Shown in pieces: positions 47,868-58,049 of a DNA stretch of 64,000 nt. The DNA comes from Pseudomonas sp. SST3 (GTDB lineage Bacteria > Pseudomonadota > Gammaproteobacteria > Pseudomonadales > Pseudomonadaceae). How positions within the stretch are numbered: position 1 is the first letter of the stretch; each line of letters begins with the position of its first letter. The stretch is from positions 1-64,000 of the forward strand of contig NZ_QORI02000012.1 in NCBI RefSeq assembly GCF_003325755.1, in the 5' to 3' direction. The position numbers and the translations under genes are program-made. Under the pieces are notes generated by a model. That model worked only from the letters and a program-made list of their open reading frames with translations. It was not told the DNA's origin and made no database searches.

Positions 47868-50525
47868 ATGCGTACAGAACAACCGAAAGTCATTCATCTC
47901 AAGGACTACCAGGCGCCTGAGTACCTGATCGATGAAACCCATCTGACCTTCGAACTCTACGAGGACCGCACGCTGGTCCATGCGCAACTGGTGATGCGCC
48001 GCAACCCGGACGCTGGCGCCGGGCTGCCACCGCTCGAATTGCATGGTCAGGATCTGGAGCTGCTGTCGCTGTCGCTCAATGACCGGCAGCTCGGCCTTGG
48101 CGATTATGCCGTTGCGGAGGAAAGCCTGACGCTGCAGCCCGACAGCCCCAGCTTTACCCTTGACAGCACCGTGGTCATCCACCCCGAGAGCAATACCGCA
48201 CTGGAGGGCCTGTACAAGTCCGGCAGTATGTTCTGTACCCAGTGCGAGGCCGAGGGCTTCCGCAAGATCACCTATTACCTCGACCGCCCGGACGTGATGA
48301 GCAAGTTCACCACCACGGTCAGCGCCGACAAGCAGGCCTATCCGATCCTGCTGTCCAACGGCAACCCGCTAGCCAGTGGCGAAGAAGACGACGGCCGTCA
48401 CTGGGTGACCTGGGAAGATCCGTTCAAGAAGCCGGCCTATCTTTTCGCGCTGGTGGCGGGCGACCTCTGGTGCGTCGAGGACAGCTTCACCACCATGAGC
48501 GGTCGCGACGTGGCGCTGCGCATTTACGTCGAGCCGGAGAATATCGACAAATGCCAGCACGCCATGGACAGCTTGAAGAAGTCGATGAAGTGGGACGAGC
48601 AAGCCTATGGTCGCGAGTACGACCTGGACATCTTCATGATCGTTGCGGTGAACGACTTCAACATGGGCGCCATGGAGAACAAGGGCCTCAATATTTTCAA
48701 CTCCAGCGCCGTGCTGGCGCGCGCCGAGACCGCAACTGATGCGGCTCATCAGCGCGTCGAGGCGATCGTCGCCCACGAGTATTTTCACAACTGGTCGGGC
48801 AATCGGGTTACCTGCCGCGACTGGTTTCAGCTGTCGTTGAAGGAAGGCTTCACCGTGTTCCGCGACTCGCAGTTCAGCGCCGATATGAACTCGCCGACGG
48901 TCAAACGCATCGAGGACGTATCCTATCTGCGCACCCACCAATTTGCCGAGGATGCCGGCCCGATGGCTCACTCGGTGCGCCCGGAATCCTTTATCGAAAT
49001 CTCCAACTTTTACACCCTGACCGTGTATGAGAAGGGGGCCGAAGTGGTGCGCATGATCCAGACGCTGCTGGGTGAGGAGGGCTTCCGCAAGGGCAGCGAC
49101 CTCTATTTCGAACGGCATGATGGGCAGGCGGTGACCGTCGACGATTTCGTCAAGGCCATGGAAGACGCCAACGGCGCTGACCTGACCCAGTTCAAACGCT
49201 GGTATAGCCAGGCGGGCACGCCGCGCTTGGCTGTCAGTGAGCAGTACGACGCCGCCGCAAAGACCTACAACCTGACATTCCGCCAGAGCTGCCCGCCAAC
49301 GCCGGGGCAAAGCGAGAAGCTGGCGTTCGTCATCCCGGTTTCGCTAGGCCTGCTGGATGGGCAGGGCAACGAAATTGCACTACGCCTGCAGGGTGAGGAC
49401 GCTGCGGTTGGCTCCACGCGCGTGCTGGCCGTTGACCAGCCTGAGCAGACCTTCACCTTTGTCGATGTGCCGGAGCAACCATTGCCTTCGCTGCTGCGTG
49501 GTTTCTCCGCGCCGGTGAAGCTGGACTTCCCCTACAGCCGTGATCAGCTGATGTTCCTGATGCAGCACGATTCCGACGGGTTCAACCGCTGGGAGGCGGG
49601 GCAGCAGCTGTCGGTCCAGGTGTTGCAGGAGATGATTGGCCAGCATCAGCGCGGCGAAGCATTGCAGTTGGATCAACGTCTGCTAGAGGCGCTGCGCAGC
49701 CTGTTGCAGGATGAGTCCCTTGATCCGGCCATGGTTTCGGAGATGCTCGCGCTGCCCAGTGAAGCCTACCTCACTGAAATCAGCAATGTGGCTGATGTCG
49801 ATGCCATCCACGCGGCACGCGATTTTGCCCGAGAGCGCATCGCCACGGAGCTGTTCGATCTGCTCTGGAAGCGTTATCAGGCCAATCGCGACGTTTCCCG
49901 GCAGACGCCTTACGTCGCCGAGGCCGGGCACTTCGCCCGCCGTGCGCTGCAAAATATCGCGCTGTCCTACCTGATGCTCAGCGGCAAGCCGGACGTGGTC
50001 ACCGCCTGCGTCGAACAGTTCGAGCAGGCTGACAACATGACCGAGCGTCTGACGGCGCTGGCCGTGCTGGTTAACTCCGGTTTCGAAGCCGAGCGCGACA
50101 AGGCACTCGAAGCCTTTGCCGAGCATTTCAAGGACAACCCACTGGTGATGGATCAGTGGTTCAGCGTGCAGGCTGGCAATACACAACCGGGCGGGCTGGA
50201 GCGTGTCCAGCACCTGATGCAGCATCCGGCATTCACGCTGAAGAACCCGAACAAGGTGCGCGCATTGATTGGCGCCTTTGCCAACCAGAACCTGATCAAC
50301 TTCCATCGCGCGGACGGTGCTGGCTATCACTTCCTGGCTGATCAGGTGATCGTGCTGAATACCCTCAATCCGCAGATCGCCTCGCGCCTGCTGGCACCGC
50401 TGACCCGCTGGCGAAAGTACGATGCCAGCCGCCAAGGCCTGATGAAGGCTGAGCTGGAGCGGATTCTGGCCTCGGGTGAGCTGTCCAGCGATGTTTACGA
50501 AGTGGTTAGCAAAAGCCTGGCCTAA
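47868..50525 (+). CDS. pepN: aminopeptidase N
   Basis: Zinc aminopeptidase of the M1 family (gamma-proteobacterial PepN type), a major cytosolic exopeptidase. 885 residues from ATG at 47868 (MRTEQPKVIHLKDYQAPEYLI) with GAGG upstream. GAMEN at 267-271, zinc ligands His303 and His307 with catalytic Glu304 (HEYFHNW), and the third ligand Glu in LKEGFTVFRD. A C-terminal helical ARM-like domain follows. It ends at a strong terminator. Confidence 0.96.
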   Translation: MRTEQPKVIHLKDYQAPEYLIDETHLTFELYEDRTLVHAQLVMRRNPDAGAGLPPLELHGQDLELLSLSLNDRQLGLGDYAVAEESLTLQPDSPSFTLDSTVVIHPESNTALEGLYKSGSMFCTQCEAEGFRKITYYLDRPDVMSKFTTTVSADKQAYPILLSNGNPLASGEEDDGRHWVTWEDPFKKPAYLFALVAGDLWCVEDSFTTMSGRDVALRIYVEPENIDKCQHAMDSLKKSMKWDEQAYGREYDLDIFMIVAVNDFNMGAMENKGLNIFNSSAVLARAETATDAAHQRVEAIVAHEYFHNWSGNRVTCRDWFQLSLKEGFTVFRDSQFSADMNSPTVKRIEDVSYLRTHQFAEDAGPMAHSVRPESFIEISNFYTLTVYEKGAEVVRMIQTLLGEEGFRKGSDLYFERHDGQAVTVDDFVKAMEDANGADLTQFKRWYSQAGTPRLAVSEQYDAAAKTYNLTFRQSCPPTPGQSEKLAFVIPVSLGLLDGQGNEIALRLQGEDAAVGSTRVLAVDQPEQTFTFVDVPEQPLPSLLRGFSAPVKLDFPYSRDQLMFLMQHDSDGFNRWEAGQQLSVQVLQEMIGQHQRGEALQLDQRLLEALRSLLQDESLDPAMVSEMLALPSEAYLTEISNVADVDAIHAARDFARERIATELFDLLWKRYQANRDVSRQTPYVAEAGHFARRALQNIALSYLMLSGKPDVVTACVEQFEQADNMTERLTALAVLVNSGFEAERDKALEAFAEHFKDNPLVMDQWFSVQAGNTQPGGLERVQHLMQHPAFTLKNPNKVRALIGAFANQNLINFHRADGAGYHFLADQVIVLNTLNPQIASRLLAPLTRWRKYDASRQGLMKAELERILASGELSSDVYEVVSKSLA

Positions 50526-50567
50526 CCTTCGATTCGCTTTTCAACCCGGCCAATCGGCCCCAAACAA

Positions 50568-50599
50568 TTCCCGCGCCCAGCCGCGGGAACTGTTTTTTT
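50568..50599 (+). terminator. pepN terminator
   Basis: TTCCCGCG/CGCGGGAA stem with a six-base loop, then TG and seven T. Confidence 0.9.
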
Positions 50600-50807
50600 G
50601 GCGTACTGGCCGATGACGGGCTTTTCAGGGCTACCAACGGTGCTCCGAAGTGCTATGCCATAAGGCCTGTTTATGGCCTGACATCAGTCGACGCGGCTTA
50701 ACAAAACATAACGTCCCGCTAATTGCGGCCGCTTTCGAAAGCCCTATAGCATGGCCCAGCCTGGTACCAAACGCAGGCCTTACCTAATAAGAATAAAGGG
50801 GGTATGT

Positions 50808-51896
50808 ATGAGTGAGCCCGTCATGTGGCGCACCCGATTCGGCTGTGCGGTCAAAACGCTCCGCAAGCCGAGATTCAGCCATTCGCCACTGGCCAGAACG
50901 CTCTCGCTCTGCAGTGTTCTCTCCATCCTGTTGCTCGCTGTTGCTCCCGCTCATGCCCAAAGCGCTGGCGAGCCAGCTATCCGCTATTCGATTGAATCGA
51001 ACAAGGCCGCATCCACGCTCATGCTCGACGTCGCGCATGCTGGCAAGCGCCTGGTCGTGGTTGGGGATCGCGGACATATCCTTTACTCCGATGATGACGG
51101 CAATACCTGGGTTCAGGCCAAGGTACCGACTCGCCAGTTGCTTACTGCCGTGTATTTCGTCGATGACAAACATGGCTGGGCGGTTGGTCACGACGCACTG
51201 ATCCTGGCCACGGACGACGGCGGCGAGACCTGGACACGGCAGTACGAAAATCGCGAAGGCGAAGTACCGTTGCTCGACGTCTGGTTCGAGAATCCGCAGC
51301 ATGGCTTCGCCACCGGCGCCTACGGGGTGCTGTTGGAAACCACTGACGGGCAGAACTGGGAAGACGTTGCTGATCGACTCGACAACGAAGACGGCTCCCA
51401 CCTGAACGCCATCGCCGAGATCAAAGGCTCCGGCCTGTTTGTCGTCGGCGAGATGGGCGGCATGTTCCGTTCCGCCGACATGGGCGAAACCTGGGAGCGA
51501 GTCGAATCGCCCTATCAAGGATCGTTCTTCGGCGTTGTGGGTGGCAGCGAACCCGGCGTCGTGGTGGCGTTCGGCCTGCGTGGCAACCTGTTCCGCTCCA
51601 CCGATTTCGGCGACAGCTGGCAGCCGATCGAGCTGCTCGACGATGGCGACGCCCTCGAAACGGGTCTGGCTGATGGCAGCCTGCTACCGGATGGTCGCAT
51701 CGTCGTGGTCGGCCATGGCGGTACCGTGCTCAGCAGCGACGACAAGGGGCGGAGTTTCAAACTGTTCAGCCGCCCGGATCGGCGCTCGCTTTCCGGCGTC
51801 GTCGCCAACCAGGACGGCAATCTGGTACTGGTCGGACAGAGCGGCGTCAGGGTCGTTTCGCCGAGCGGCGCGAACCTGCCTGTAAAACAACAATAA
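50808..51896 (+). CDS. YCF48-type beta-propeller exported protein
   Basis: 362 residues. A long N-terminal region ends in a signal peptide (hydrophobic 31-48, cleavage after AHA near 51); the mature part is a seven-bladed propeller-like set of repeats (VGDRGHILYSDDDGNTW, DALILATDDGGETW, GVLLETTDGQNW, GGMFRSADMGETW, GNLFRSTDFGDSW, GTVLSSDDKGRSF). The YCF48/HCF136 type assists membrane-complex assembly in plastids. ATG at 50808 follows AAAGGGGGT. It is 12 bp upstream of an RND transporter; the pair is a known bacterial combination. Confidence 0.85.
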   Translation: MSEPVMWRTRFGCAVKTLRKPRFSHSPLARTLSLCSVLSILLLAVAPAHAQSAGEPAIRYSIESNKAASTLMLDVAHAGKRLVVVGDRGHILYSDDDGNTWVQAKVPTRQLLTAVYFVDDKHGWAVGHDALILATDDGGETWTRQYENREGEVPLLDVWFENPQHGFATGAYGVLLETTDGQNWEDVADRLDNEDGSHLNAIAEIKGSGLFVVGEMGGMFRSADMGETWERVESPYQGSFFGVVGGSEPGVVVAFGLRGNLFRSTDFGDSWQPIELLDDGDALETGLADGSLLPDGRIVVVGHGGTVLSSDDKGRSFKLFSRPDRRSLSGVVANQDGNLVLVGQSGVRVVSPSGANLPVKQQ

Positions 51897-51908
51897 GCCG
51901 GAGCCAAC

Positions 51909-54263
51909 ATGAGCAAGCATCAACAGAAACCGGCGTCCTTCCTTGAGCGCCTGATATTCAATAATCGACCGGCAGTGATCCTCCTCTGCCTGTTGATCAG
52001 CGTATTTCTCTTCTACCAGGCTGCCCAGGTTCGTCCTTCGACCAGTTTCGAAAAGATGATCCCGCTGGGGCACCCTTACATTCAGAACATGCTCGAGCAC
52101 CGTGACGACCTTGCCAACCTGGGCAACACGGTGCGGATCTCCGTGGCGGCGAAGGATGGCGACATCTTCTCCAAGGAGTACATGGAAACGCTGCGTCAGA
52201 TCCATGACGAGGTGTTCTACATCCAGGGCGTCGACCGCTCCAACATGAAGTCGCTGTGGAGCCCAAGCGTCCGCTGGACCGAGGTGACGGAGCAGGGCTT
52301 CGCCGGCGGTGAGGTGATTCCGCAGACCTATGACGGGTCGCCAGAAAGCCTCGACGATCTGCGTAGCAATATCCTCAAGTCCGGCCAGATCGGGCGTCTG
52401 GTCGCGAACGATTTCAAGTCGAGCATCATCGATGTGCCGCTGATGGAGTCCTATTCGGACCCGGACGATCGCAGCAAGCAGGTCAAGCTCGACTACCAGC
52501 AGTTCTCCCACGAGCTGGAAGAAAAGATTCGCGACAAGTACGAGGCCCAGAACCCGAATGTGGAGATCCACATCATCGGCTTCGCCAAGAAAGTCGGTGA
52601 CCTGATCGATGGCCTGGTCGGGGTTGCGCTGTTCTTCTTCGTCGCCATTGGCATCACCCTGGCGCTGCTGCTGTGGTTCACACGCTGCTTCAAAAGCACC
52701 ATCGCGGTGGTGGTCACCACGCTAATCGCCGTTGCCTGGCAGCTCGGTCTGTTGCATACCCTGGGCTTCGGCCTCGACCCTTATTCGATGCTGGTGCCGT
52801 TCCTGGTGTTCGCCATCGGCATTTCCCACGGCGTGCAGAAGATCAATGGCATCGCCATGGCCTCGGGCGAAACCGATGATCCGCTGGCGGCGGCGCGCAT
52901 GGCGTTCCGTCAGCTGTTCATCCCCGGCATGGTGGCGCTGGCCTCTGACGCGGTCGGTTTCGTGACCCTGCTGCTGATCGATATCGGGGTGATCCGTGAG
53001 CTGGCCATCGGCGCGTCGTTGGGCGTGGCGGTGATCATCCTGACCAACCTGATTCTGCTGCCGGTGGCGATTTCCTATATGGGTATCAGCCAGCGCGCGA
53101 TCAAGCAGGCCCGCGAAGAAGCGGCTCGCAACCATCCGTTCTGGCGCCTGCTGTCTAACTTCGCCAATCCGGTGGTCGCACCGATCTCCATCGTCATCGC
53201 GTTGCTGGCGGTGGGTGGTGGCCTCTGGTACGGCCAGAATCTGAAGATCGGCGATCTCGATCAGGGCGCTCCAGAACTCCATCCGGACTCGCGCTACAAC
53301 CTCGACAACGATTTCGTGATCCGCAACTACTCAACCAGCTCCGACGTGCTGGTGGTGATGGTCAAGACCGCGCCTGAAGGTTGTGCCCACTACGACACGC
53401 TCGCCGCCATGGACGAGCTGATGTGGAAGATGGAAAACACCGAGGGCGTGCAATCGGCGGTTTCGATGGTCACCGTCGCCCGCCAGAGCATCAAGGGCAT
53501 GAACGAGGGCAGTCTGAAGTGGGAAACGCTGTCGCGTAACCAGTTCGTGCTCAACAGCTCCATTGCCCGTGCCGAAGGCATGTACAACAGTGATTGCTCG
53601 CTGGCACCTGTGCTCGTGTTCCTTAACGATCACAAGGCCGAGACGCTGGAGCATGTCGTTTCCGCGGCGCGTGAGTTCGCCGAGGAAAATAACCGCGAAG
53701 GGCTGGAATTCGTATTGGCCGCCGGTAATGCTGGTATCGAAGCGGCGACCAACGAAGTCATCGGTGCGTCCGAAACCACCATGCTGATTGCGGTCTATGC
53801 CGCGGTGAGTTTCATGTGCCTGCTGACCTTCCGCTCCGTCGCGGCGACGCTCTGCGTGATCCTGCCGCTGGTACTGACGTCCATCCTTGGCAACGCGTTG
53901 ATGGCCTTCATGGGCATCGGCGTGAAAGTGGCGACGCTGCCGGTGATCGCATTGGGAGTGGGCATCGGTGTCGATTACGGCATCTACATCTATAGCCGTC
54001 TGGAATCCTTCCTGCGCCAGGGGCTGACGCTGCAGGAAGCCTATTACCAGACCCTGAAGACGACCGGCAAGGCCGTGATCTTCACCGGTGTCTGCCTGGC
54101 GATCGGCGTGTTCACCTGGGTGTTCTCGGCGATCAAGTTCCAAGCCGACATGGGCCTTATGCTGACCTTCATGTTCCTCTGGAACATGGTGGGCGCGATC
54201 TGGCTGCTGCCGGCTCTGGCTCGCTTCCTGATCAAGCCGGAGAAGCTGCGGCAGAAGGCGTGA
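51909..54263 (+). CDS. RND/MMPL-superfamily membrane transporter
   Basis: 784 residues, two repeated halves with about 12 transmembrane helices: helix 1 at about 22-40, a large periplasmic loop, a helix bundle at about 235-400; then helix 7 at about 420, a second loop, and a final bundle at about 620-775. Hopanoid/lipid-type RND proteins (MMPL, HpnN-like) share this layout and act without a classical MFP partner. GHGVQKINGIAMA and GVGIGVDYGIYIYSRL sit at the proton-relay positions. Substrate unknown, possibly a lipid or envelope compound. Co-transcribed with the YCF48 gene. Confidence 0.87.
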   Translation: MSKHQQKPASFLERLIFNNRPAVILLCLLISVFLFYQAAQVRPSTSFEKMIPLGHPYIQNMLEHRDDLANLGNTVRISVAAKDGDIFSKEYMETLRQIHDEVFYIQGVDRSNMKSLWSPSVRWTEVTEQGFAGGEVIPQTYDGSPESLDDLRSNILKSGQIGRLVANDFKSSIIDVPLMESYSDPDDRSKQVKLDYQQFSHELEEKIRDKYEAQNPNVEIHIIGFAKKVGDLIDGLVGVALFFFVAIGITLALLLWFTRCFKSTIAVVVTTLIAVAWQLGLLHTLGFGLDPYSMLVPFLVFAIGISHGVQKINGIAMASGETDDPLAAARMAFRQLFIPGMVALASDAVGFVTLLLIDIGVIRELAIGASLGVAVIILTNLILLPVAISYMGISQRAIKQAREEAARNHPFWRLLSNFANPVVAPISIVIALLAVGGGLWYGQNLKIGDLDQGAPELHPDSRYNLDNDFVIRNYSTSSDVLVVMVKTAPEGCAHYDTLAAMDELMWKMENTEGVQSAVSMVTVARQSIKGMNEGSLKWETLSRNQFVLNSSIARAEGMYNSDCSLAPVLVFLNDHKAETLEHVVSAAREFAEENNREGLEFVLAAGNAGIEAATNEVIGASETTMLIAVYAAVSFMCLLTFRSVAATLCVILPLVLTSILGNALMAFMGIGVKVATLPVIALGVGIGVDYGIYIYSRLESFLRQGLTLQEAYYQTLKTTGKAVIFTGVCLAIGVFTWVFSAIKFQADMGLMLTFMFLWNMVGAIWLLPALARFLIKPEKLRQKA

Positions 54264-54282
54264 CACAGCCAAGCGCTAAACT

Positions 54283-54305
54283 AAAACCCTGCAAAGCGGG
54301 GTTTT
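54283..54305 (+). terminator. terminator of the YCF48-RND operon
   Basis: AAAACCCTGC/GCGGGGTTTT stem with an AAA loop, one G:T pair. AGCGCTA (54272-54278) and TAGCGCT (54313-54319) extend the structure outward. Confidence 0.75.
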
Positions 54306-54358
54306 AGTAGCTAGCGCTGGGGCGGAGTCTGCTATCACGTCGTCACCTCGGGCTGTCT

Positions 54359-54445
54359 GGTGGGCTGAAGCCCACCCTACCTTTGGGTCACGCCTGCTGG
54401 GCATTCGCGACTGGAACCTCAGAGTAGGGTGGGCTTCAGCCCACC
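54359..54445. repeat. inverted pair of REP-like units before cobA
   Basis: The 22-bp unit of 11746-11808 occurs here twice in opposite orientation (54359-54380 and 54424-54445), both perfect matches to unit 1 at 11746, spaced by 43 bp and facing the other way around from the leuD pair. Confidence 0.8.
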
Positions 54446-54539
54446 GTTCCCCGGTAGGACTGTTCGGTGATATGAGCCCCTACGTGCTGAATGTCAGCGT
54501 CAGCTTCGACTATCTGGCTAACGTATCAGCTCCTACCTA

Positions 54540-55277
54540 TCACGCAATCTGGCTCAGCACCTGCGTAACGGTTTGCGCCGCCACTTCACCAATCACCAGA
54601 ATCGCCGGGCTCTTGAGCTTGAATGTAACGGCGGCTTCGCGCATGACGCCCAGGGCCGAGCGGCATTCGCGCTGTTGCGGCAGCGAGGCGTTCTCGATCA
54701 TCGCCACCGGAGTGCTCGCCGACAGGCCACCCTCGATCAGCCCGGTCTGAACCTGCTGCAGGCTGCTAACCCCCATGTAAACGACCAGCGTGGTGCCGGT
54801 TTTAGCCAACGAGCGCCACTCGGGGCCGCTACCATCGAGCGTATGCGCGGTAACCAGGGTCACGCCGCGGGCGACGCCGCGCTGGGTCAGTGAAATACCG
54901 CACTGGGTGGCGCCGGCCAGGCCTGCGGTGATGCCGTTGACCATTTCCACCTCGATACCGCGATCGGTGAGCCATTCAGCCTCTTCGCCGCCGCGGCCGA
55001 AGATGCATGGGTCGCCTCCCTTCAGGCGTACCACGCACTTGCGCTGACGCGCGTAGCGCAGCATCAGGCGGTGGATGAAGGCTTGCGGGGTGGAACGGCA
55101 GCCGCCGCGCTTGCCCACCGGAATCACCCGCGCGTTTGGGCAGTGTTCGAGCACGGCGGGATTGACCAGATCGTCGATCAGCACCACCTGTGCCTCGCCC
55201 AGGGCGCGCACGGCCTTGAGCGTAAGCAACTCCGGGTCGCCAGGGCCCGCGCCTACCAGCCAGACTTTTGCGCTCAT
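54540..55277 (-). CDS. cobA: uroporphyrinogen-III C-methyltransferase
   Basis: SAM-dependent double methylation of uroporphyrinogen III to precorrin-2, the first step to siroheme and cobalamin. 245 residues from ATG at 55277 with GAGGGG upstream. Motifs: VGAGPGDPELLTLKA, the VRLKGGDPCIFGRGGEE segment and GITAGLAGA. It is last in the nitrate reductase operon, in line with siroheme supply for a nitrite reductase encoded elsewhere. Confidence 0.94.
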   Translation of the reverse strand: MSAKVWLVGAGPGDPELLTLKAVRALGEAQVVLIDDLVNPAVLEHCPNARVIPVGKRGGCRSTPQAFIHRLMLRYARQRKCVVRLKGGDPCIFGRGGEEAEWLTDRGIEVEMVNGITAGLAGATQCGISLTQRGVARGVTLVTAHTLDGSGPEWRSLAKTGTTLVVYMGVSSLQQVQTGLIEGGLSASTPVAMIENASLPQQRECRSALGVMREAAVTFKLKSPAILVIGEVAAQTVTQVLSQIA

Positions 55278-55343
55278 GTTTCTACCCCTCGTACTGCGAT
55301 GATCAGGCGGCAATGCGTCGTGCATCGCCTGTCGAATAATTCT

Positions 55344-58049
55344 TCAAGCGACAGCAGGTTGCTTGACCAACAACCGCGTGATTTCCGGCACGCAGGATCC
55401 GCAACTGGTACCGCAGCTCAGCTCCCGCTTCAGTCCAGCCAGGTCGAGACCCCGCTCGATGCCAGCGCAGATCGCGTCCTGGCTAACGTTCATGCAGTTG
55501 CACAGGGTCTTGGCCGCACGCACCTCGCCACCGGGCGGTGTGCTCAGCGGTGCCAGCAACCAGGGGCGCAGTGCCTGATCGGCCTTGCCGTCCTGCCAGA
55601 GCTGCTTGAGCCAGTCACGTGCAGCGGTTTCGCCGGACAGGCTGAGGGCGACGATGCGGCCATCCTCGATCCGCACCCGCTTGCCAACCGCGCGGCGTGG
55701 ATCGTCATAGACCAGAACCGGCCCCTCATCCAGGCCGAGCAGCGCTTCGAGCTGCGCCAGTTGCACCGCATTCGGCGCCTCGTGACAGGCGGCGCGGATA
55801 ACCAGGGCAGGGCGATCGCGTCCGGTCAGGCTGAAGCTGGCGTAGGCGAAGCCTTCGAACAGCGGGCGCAGGGCCTCGAAGCGCTTCTGCACCGAGCCTT
55901 CGACGAGCGCGAAAAACTGCCAGGGCAGATCAACTTTTTCCACTTCGACGCCAGCATGCTTGAGCTCGGGTTGTTTGGAGATCGGGTCGACGGCGGGCAG
56001 CGTAAGGCTGTTCACACCGAGGCCCTTGAGGAACCGATCGCCCCAGTGCATCGGCAGGAAGGCCTGACCCGGCCGCAGGCTGTCATCCTTCTGCACCGGC
56101 AGCAGCAGCTCGCTGCGCCGGCTGCGGACCTTGACCAACTGCCCGTCGAGCAGCCGCCGACGGCGCATGTCGTCGGCGCTCATGCCGAGCAGCGCTTCCT
56201 CGACGTGGCCGAACAGGCGGGCGGCGGTACCGGTGCGGCTCATGCCGTGCCAGTGATCACGCAGGCGACCGGTGTTCAGCGTCAACGGGAAGCGCGCCTC
56301 GCGTTGCTCCTTTGGCGTCTGGTACTGCTCGGCGAGAAAGCGTGCGCGGCCATTGTCGGTGGGGAACACGCCATCGCCGTAGAGCCGCGGCGTGCCTTGC
56401 TGGCTGCCGGCCGGGAAGGGCCATTGCTGCGGGCCGAGGCGGTCGATCAGCGCATGGCTGAGTCCGGACAGGTCCAGGTCGCGCCCCTGGGTCAGCTGCT
56501 TGTATTCCTCGAACAAGTTGGCCGGCGCGTCGAAAGCGAACAGGCTGGGCTGACCCGGGCGCAGACGCTTTTCCAGCCGGCGCGCGAAATCGCAGGTAAT
56601 CGACCAGTCGGCGCGCGCTTCGCCCGGCGCAGCAATGGCCGGGCGCACGTGACTGAGGCGGCGCTCGGAGTTGGTCACGGTACCTTCCTTCTCGCCCCAG
56701 CTGGCGGCTGGCAGCAGTAGGTCGGCGTAGCGACAGGTCTCGGTGGTCGAGAAGGCTTCCTGCACCACCACGAAAGGGCAGGCGGCTAGGGCTTCGTGAA
56801 CCTTTTGCTGATCCGGCATGGACTGCGCAGGATTCGTGCAGGCGATCCACAGCGCCTTGACCTTGCCGTTGCGTACGGCATCGAACAGTTCGATGGCTGA
56901 CAGCCCCGGTGCGTCCGGCAGGGCAGGCACGCCCCAGTAGTCGGCGACTTCGGCGCGGTGGGCTGGGTTGGCCGCCTCGCGGTGGCCAGGCAGCAGGTTG
57001 GACAGGCTGCCGGTTTCGCGCCCACCCATGGCGTTGGGCTGGCCGGTCAGCGAGAAGGGGCCGGCACCAGGCTTGCCGATCTGGCCGGTCGCTAGGTGCA
57101 GGTTGATCAGGGCACTGTTCTTGGCGCTGCCGGCGGTGGACTGGTTGACGCCCATGCACCAGAGCGAGAGGAAACTGTTCGACGTGCCGATGAGGCGGGC
57201 CGTGGTCTGCAATTCATCGACGCCGATGCCGCAGAGGCCCCCCACCATGGCCGGGTTGTAGTCGCGCACCAAGCGCTTGAGCTCGTCGAATCCATCGGTA
57301 TGCGCGTCGATGAAGGCGCGGTCGATCCAGCCTTCCCACAGCAGGATGTGCAGGACGCCGTGGAACAGTGCAACGTCGGTCCCCGGCAGGATCGCCAGGT
57401 GCAGGTCCGCCAGGTCGCAGGTGTCGGTGCGCCGAGGGTCGACAACGATGACCTTCATTTCCGGGCGTTTCGCCTTGGCCTCTTCCAGGCGGCGGAACAG
57501 CACCGGATGGGCGTAGGCCATGTTGCTGCCGACGATCAGCAGGCAGTCGCTCTGCTCGATGTCCTCGTAGCTGCAGGGTGGGGCGTCGGCGCCGAGGCTG
57601 CGCTTGTAACCGACCACGGCGGACGACATGCACAGGCGCGAATTCGAATCGATGTTGTTGGTGCCGACTAGTGCGCGAGCCAGCTTGTTGAATGCGTAGT
57701 AGTCCTCTGTCAGCAACTGGCCGGAAATGTAGAAGGCGACGCTGTCCGGGCCGTGCTCGGCAATGGTGTCGGCGAACACATGGGCGGCATGATCCAGGGC
57801 GCTGTCCCAGTCTGCGCGTGTACGGGCCAACCTTTTGCCTAGGCGCAGCTCGGGATAGAGTGCGCGGGCGTCGAGGTCGCCGGTCAGGTGCAGCGTCGAG
57901 CCCTTGCTGCACAGCTTGCCGAAGTTGGCGGGGTGGTTCGGGTCGCCGGTGACATTGAAGATTCGCTCTCCGTTGTGTTCGATCAGCACGCCGCAGCCGA
58001 CGCCGCAATAACAGCAGATCGAGGCGGTTGTCTGGGTCGCCTGGGTCAT
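55344..58049 (-). CDS. nasA: assimilatory nitrate reductase, molybdopterin catalytic subunit
   Basis: Cytoplasmic reduction of nitrate to nitrite. 901 residues from ATG at 58049. The N-terminal [4Fe-4S] motif uses cysteines near 13, 15, 19 and 47 (CCYCGVGCG...GKLCSKG); the bis-MGD molybdopterin domains follow, with a conserved Cys in WCMGVNQSTAG; at the C-terminus a BFD-like [2Fe-2S] domain (Cys850, Cys852 and Cys879-886: CNCMN...SCGTSCGSC), as in Klebsiella NasA. In P. aeruginosa the corresponding gene is called nasC. ATG overlaps the upstream stop by 4 bp. Confidence 0.94.
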   Translation of the reverse strand: MTQATQTTASICCYCGVGCGVLIEHNGERIFNVTGDPNHPANFGKLCSKGSTLHLTGDLDARALYPELRLGKRLARTRADWDSALDHAAHVFADTIAEHGPDSVAFYISGQLLTEDYYAFNKLARALVGTNNIDSNSRLCMSSAVVGYKRSLGADAPPCSYEDIEQSDCLLIVGSNMAYAHPVLFRRLEEAKAKRPEMKVIVVDPRRTDTCDLADLHLAILPGTDVALFHGVLHILLWEGWIDRAFIDAHTDGFDELKRLVRDYNPAMVGGLCGIGVDELQTTARLIGTSNSFLSLWCMGVNQSTAGSAKNSALINLHLATGQIGKPGAGPFSLTGQPNAMGGRETGSLSNLLPGHREAANPAHRAEVADYWGVPALPDAPGLSAIELFDAVRNGKVKALWIACTNPAQSMPDQQKVHEALAACPFVVVQEAFSTTETCRYADLLLPAASWGEKEGTVTNSERRLSHVRPAIAAPGEARADWSITCDFARRLEKRLRPGQPSLFAFDAPANLFEEYKQLTQGRDLDLSGLSHALIDRLGPQQWPFPAGSQQGTPRLYGDGVFPTDNGRARFLAEQYQTPKEQREARFPLTLNTGRLRDHWHGMSRTGTAARLFGHVEEALLGMSADDMRRRRLLDGQLVKVRSRRSELLLPVQKDDSLRPGQAFLPMHWGDRFLKGLGVNSLTLPAVDPISKQPELKHAGVEVEKVDLPWQFFALVEGSVQKRFEALRPLFEGFAYASFSLTGRDRPALVIRAACHEAPNAVQLAQLEALLGLDEGPVLVYDDPRRAVGKRVRIEDGRIVALSLSGETAARDWLKQLWQDGKADQALRPWLLAPLSTPPGGEVRAAKTLCNCMNVSQDAICAGIERGLDLAGLKRELSCGTSCGSCVPEITRLLVKQPAVA

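Noticed and set aside
55071..56720. 549-codon plus-strand frame opposite cobA/nasA
   Set aside because: Complement shadow of two strongly supported minus-strand genes; no domain and no ribosome site.
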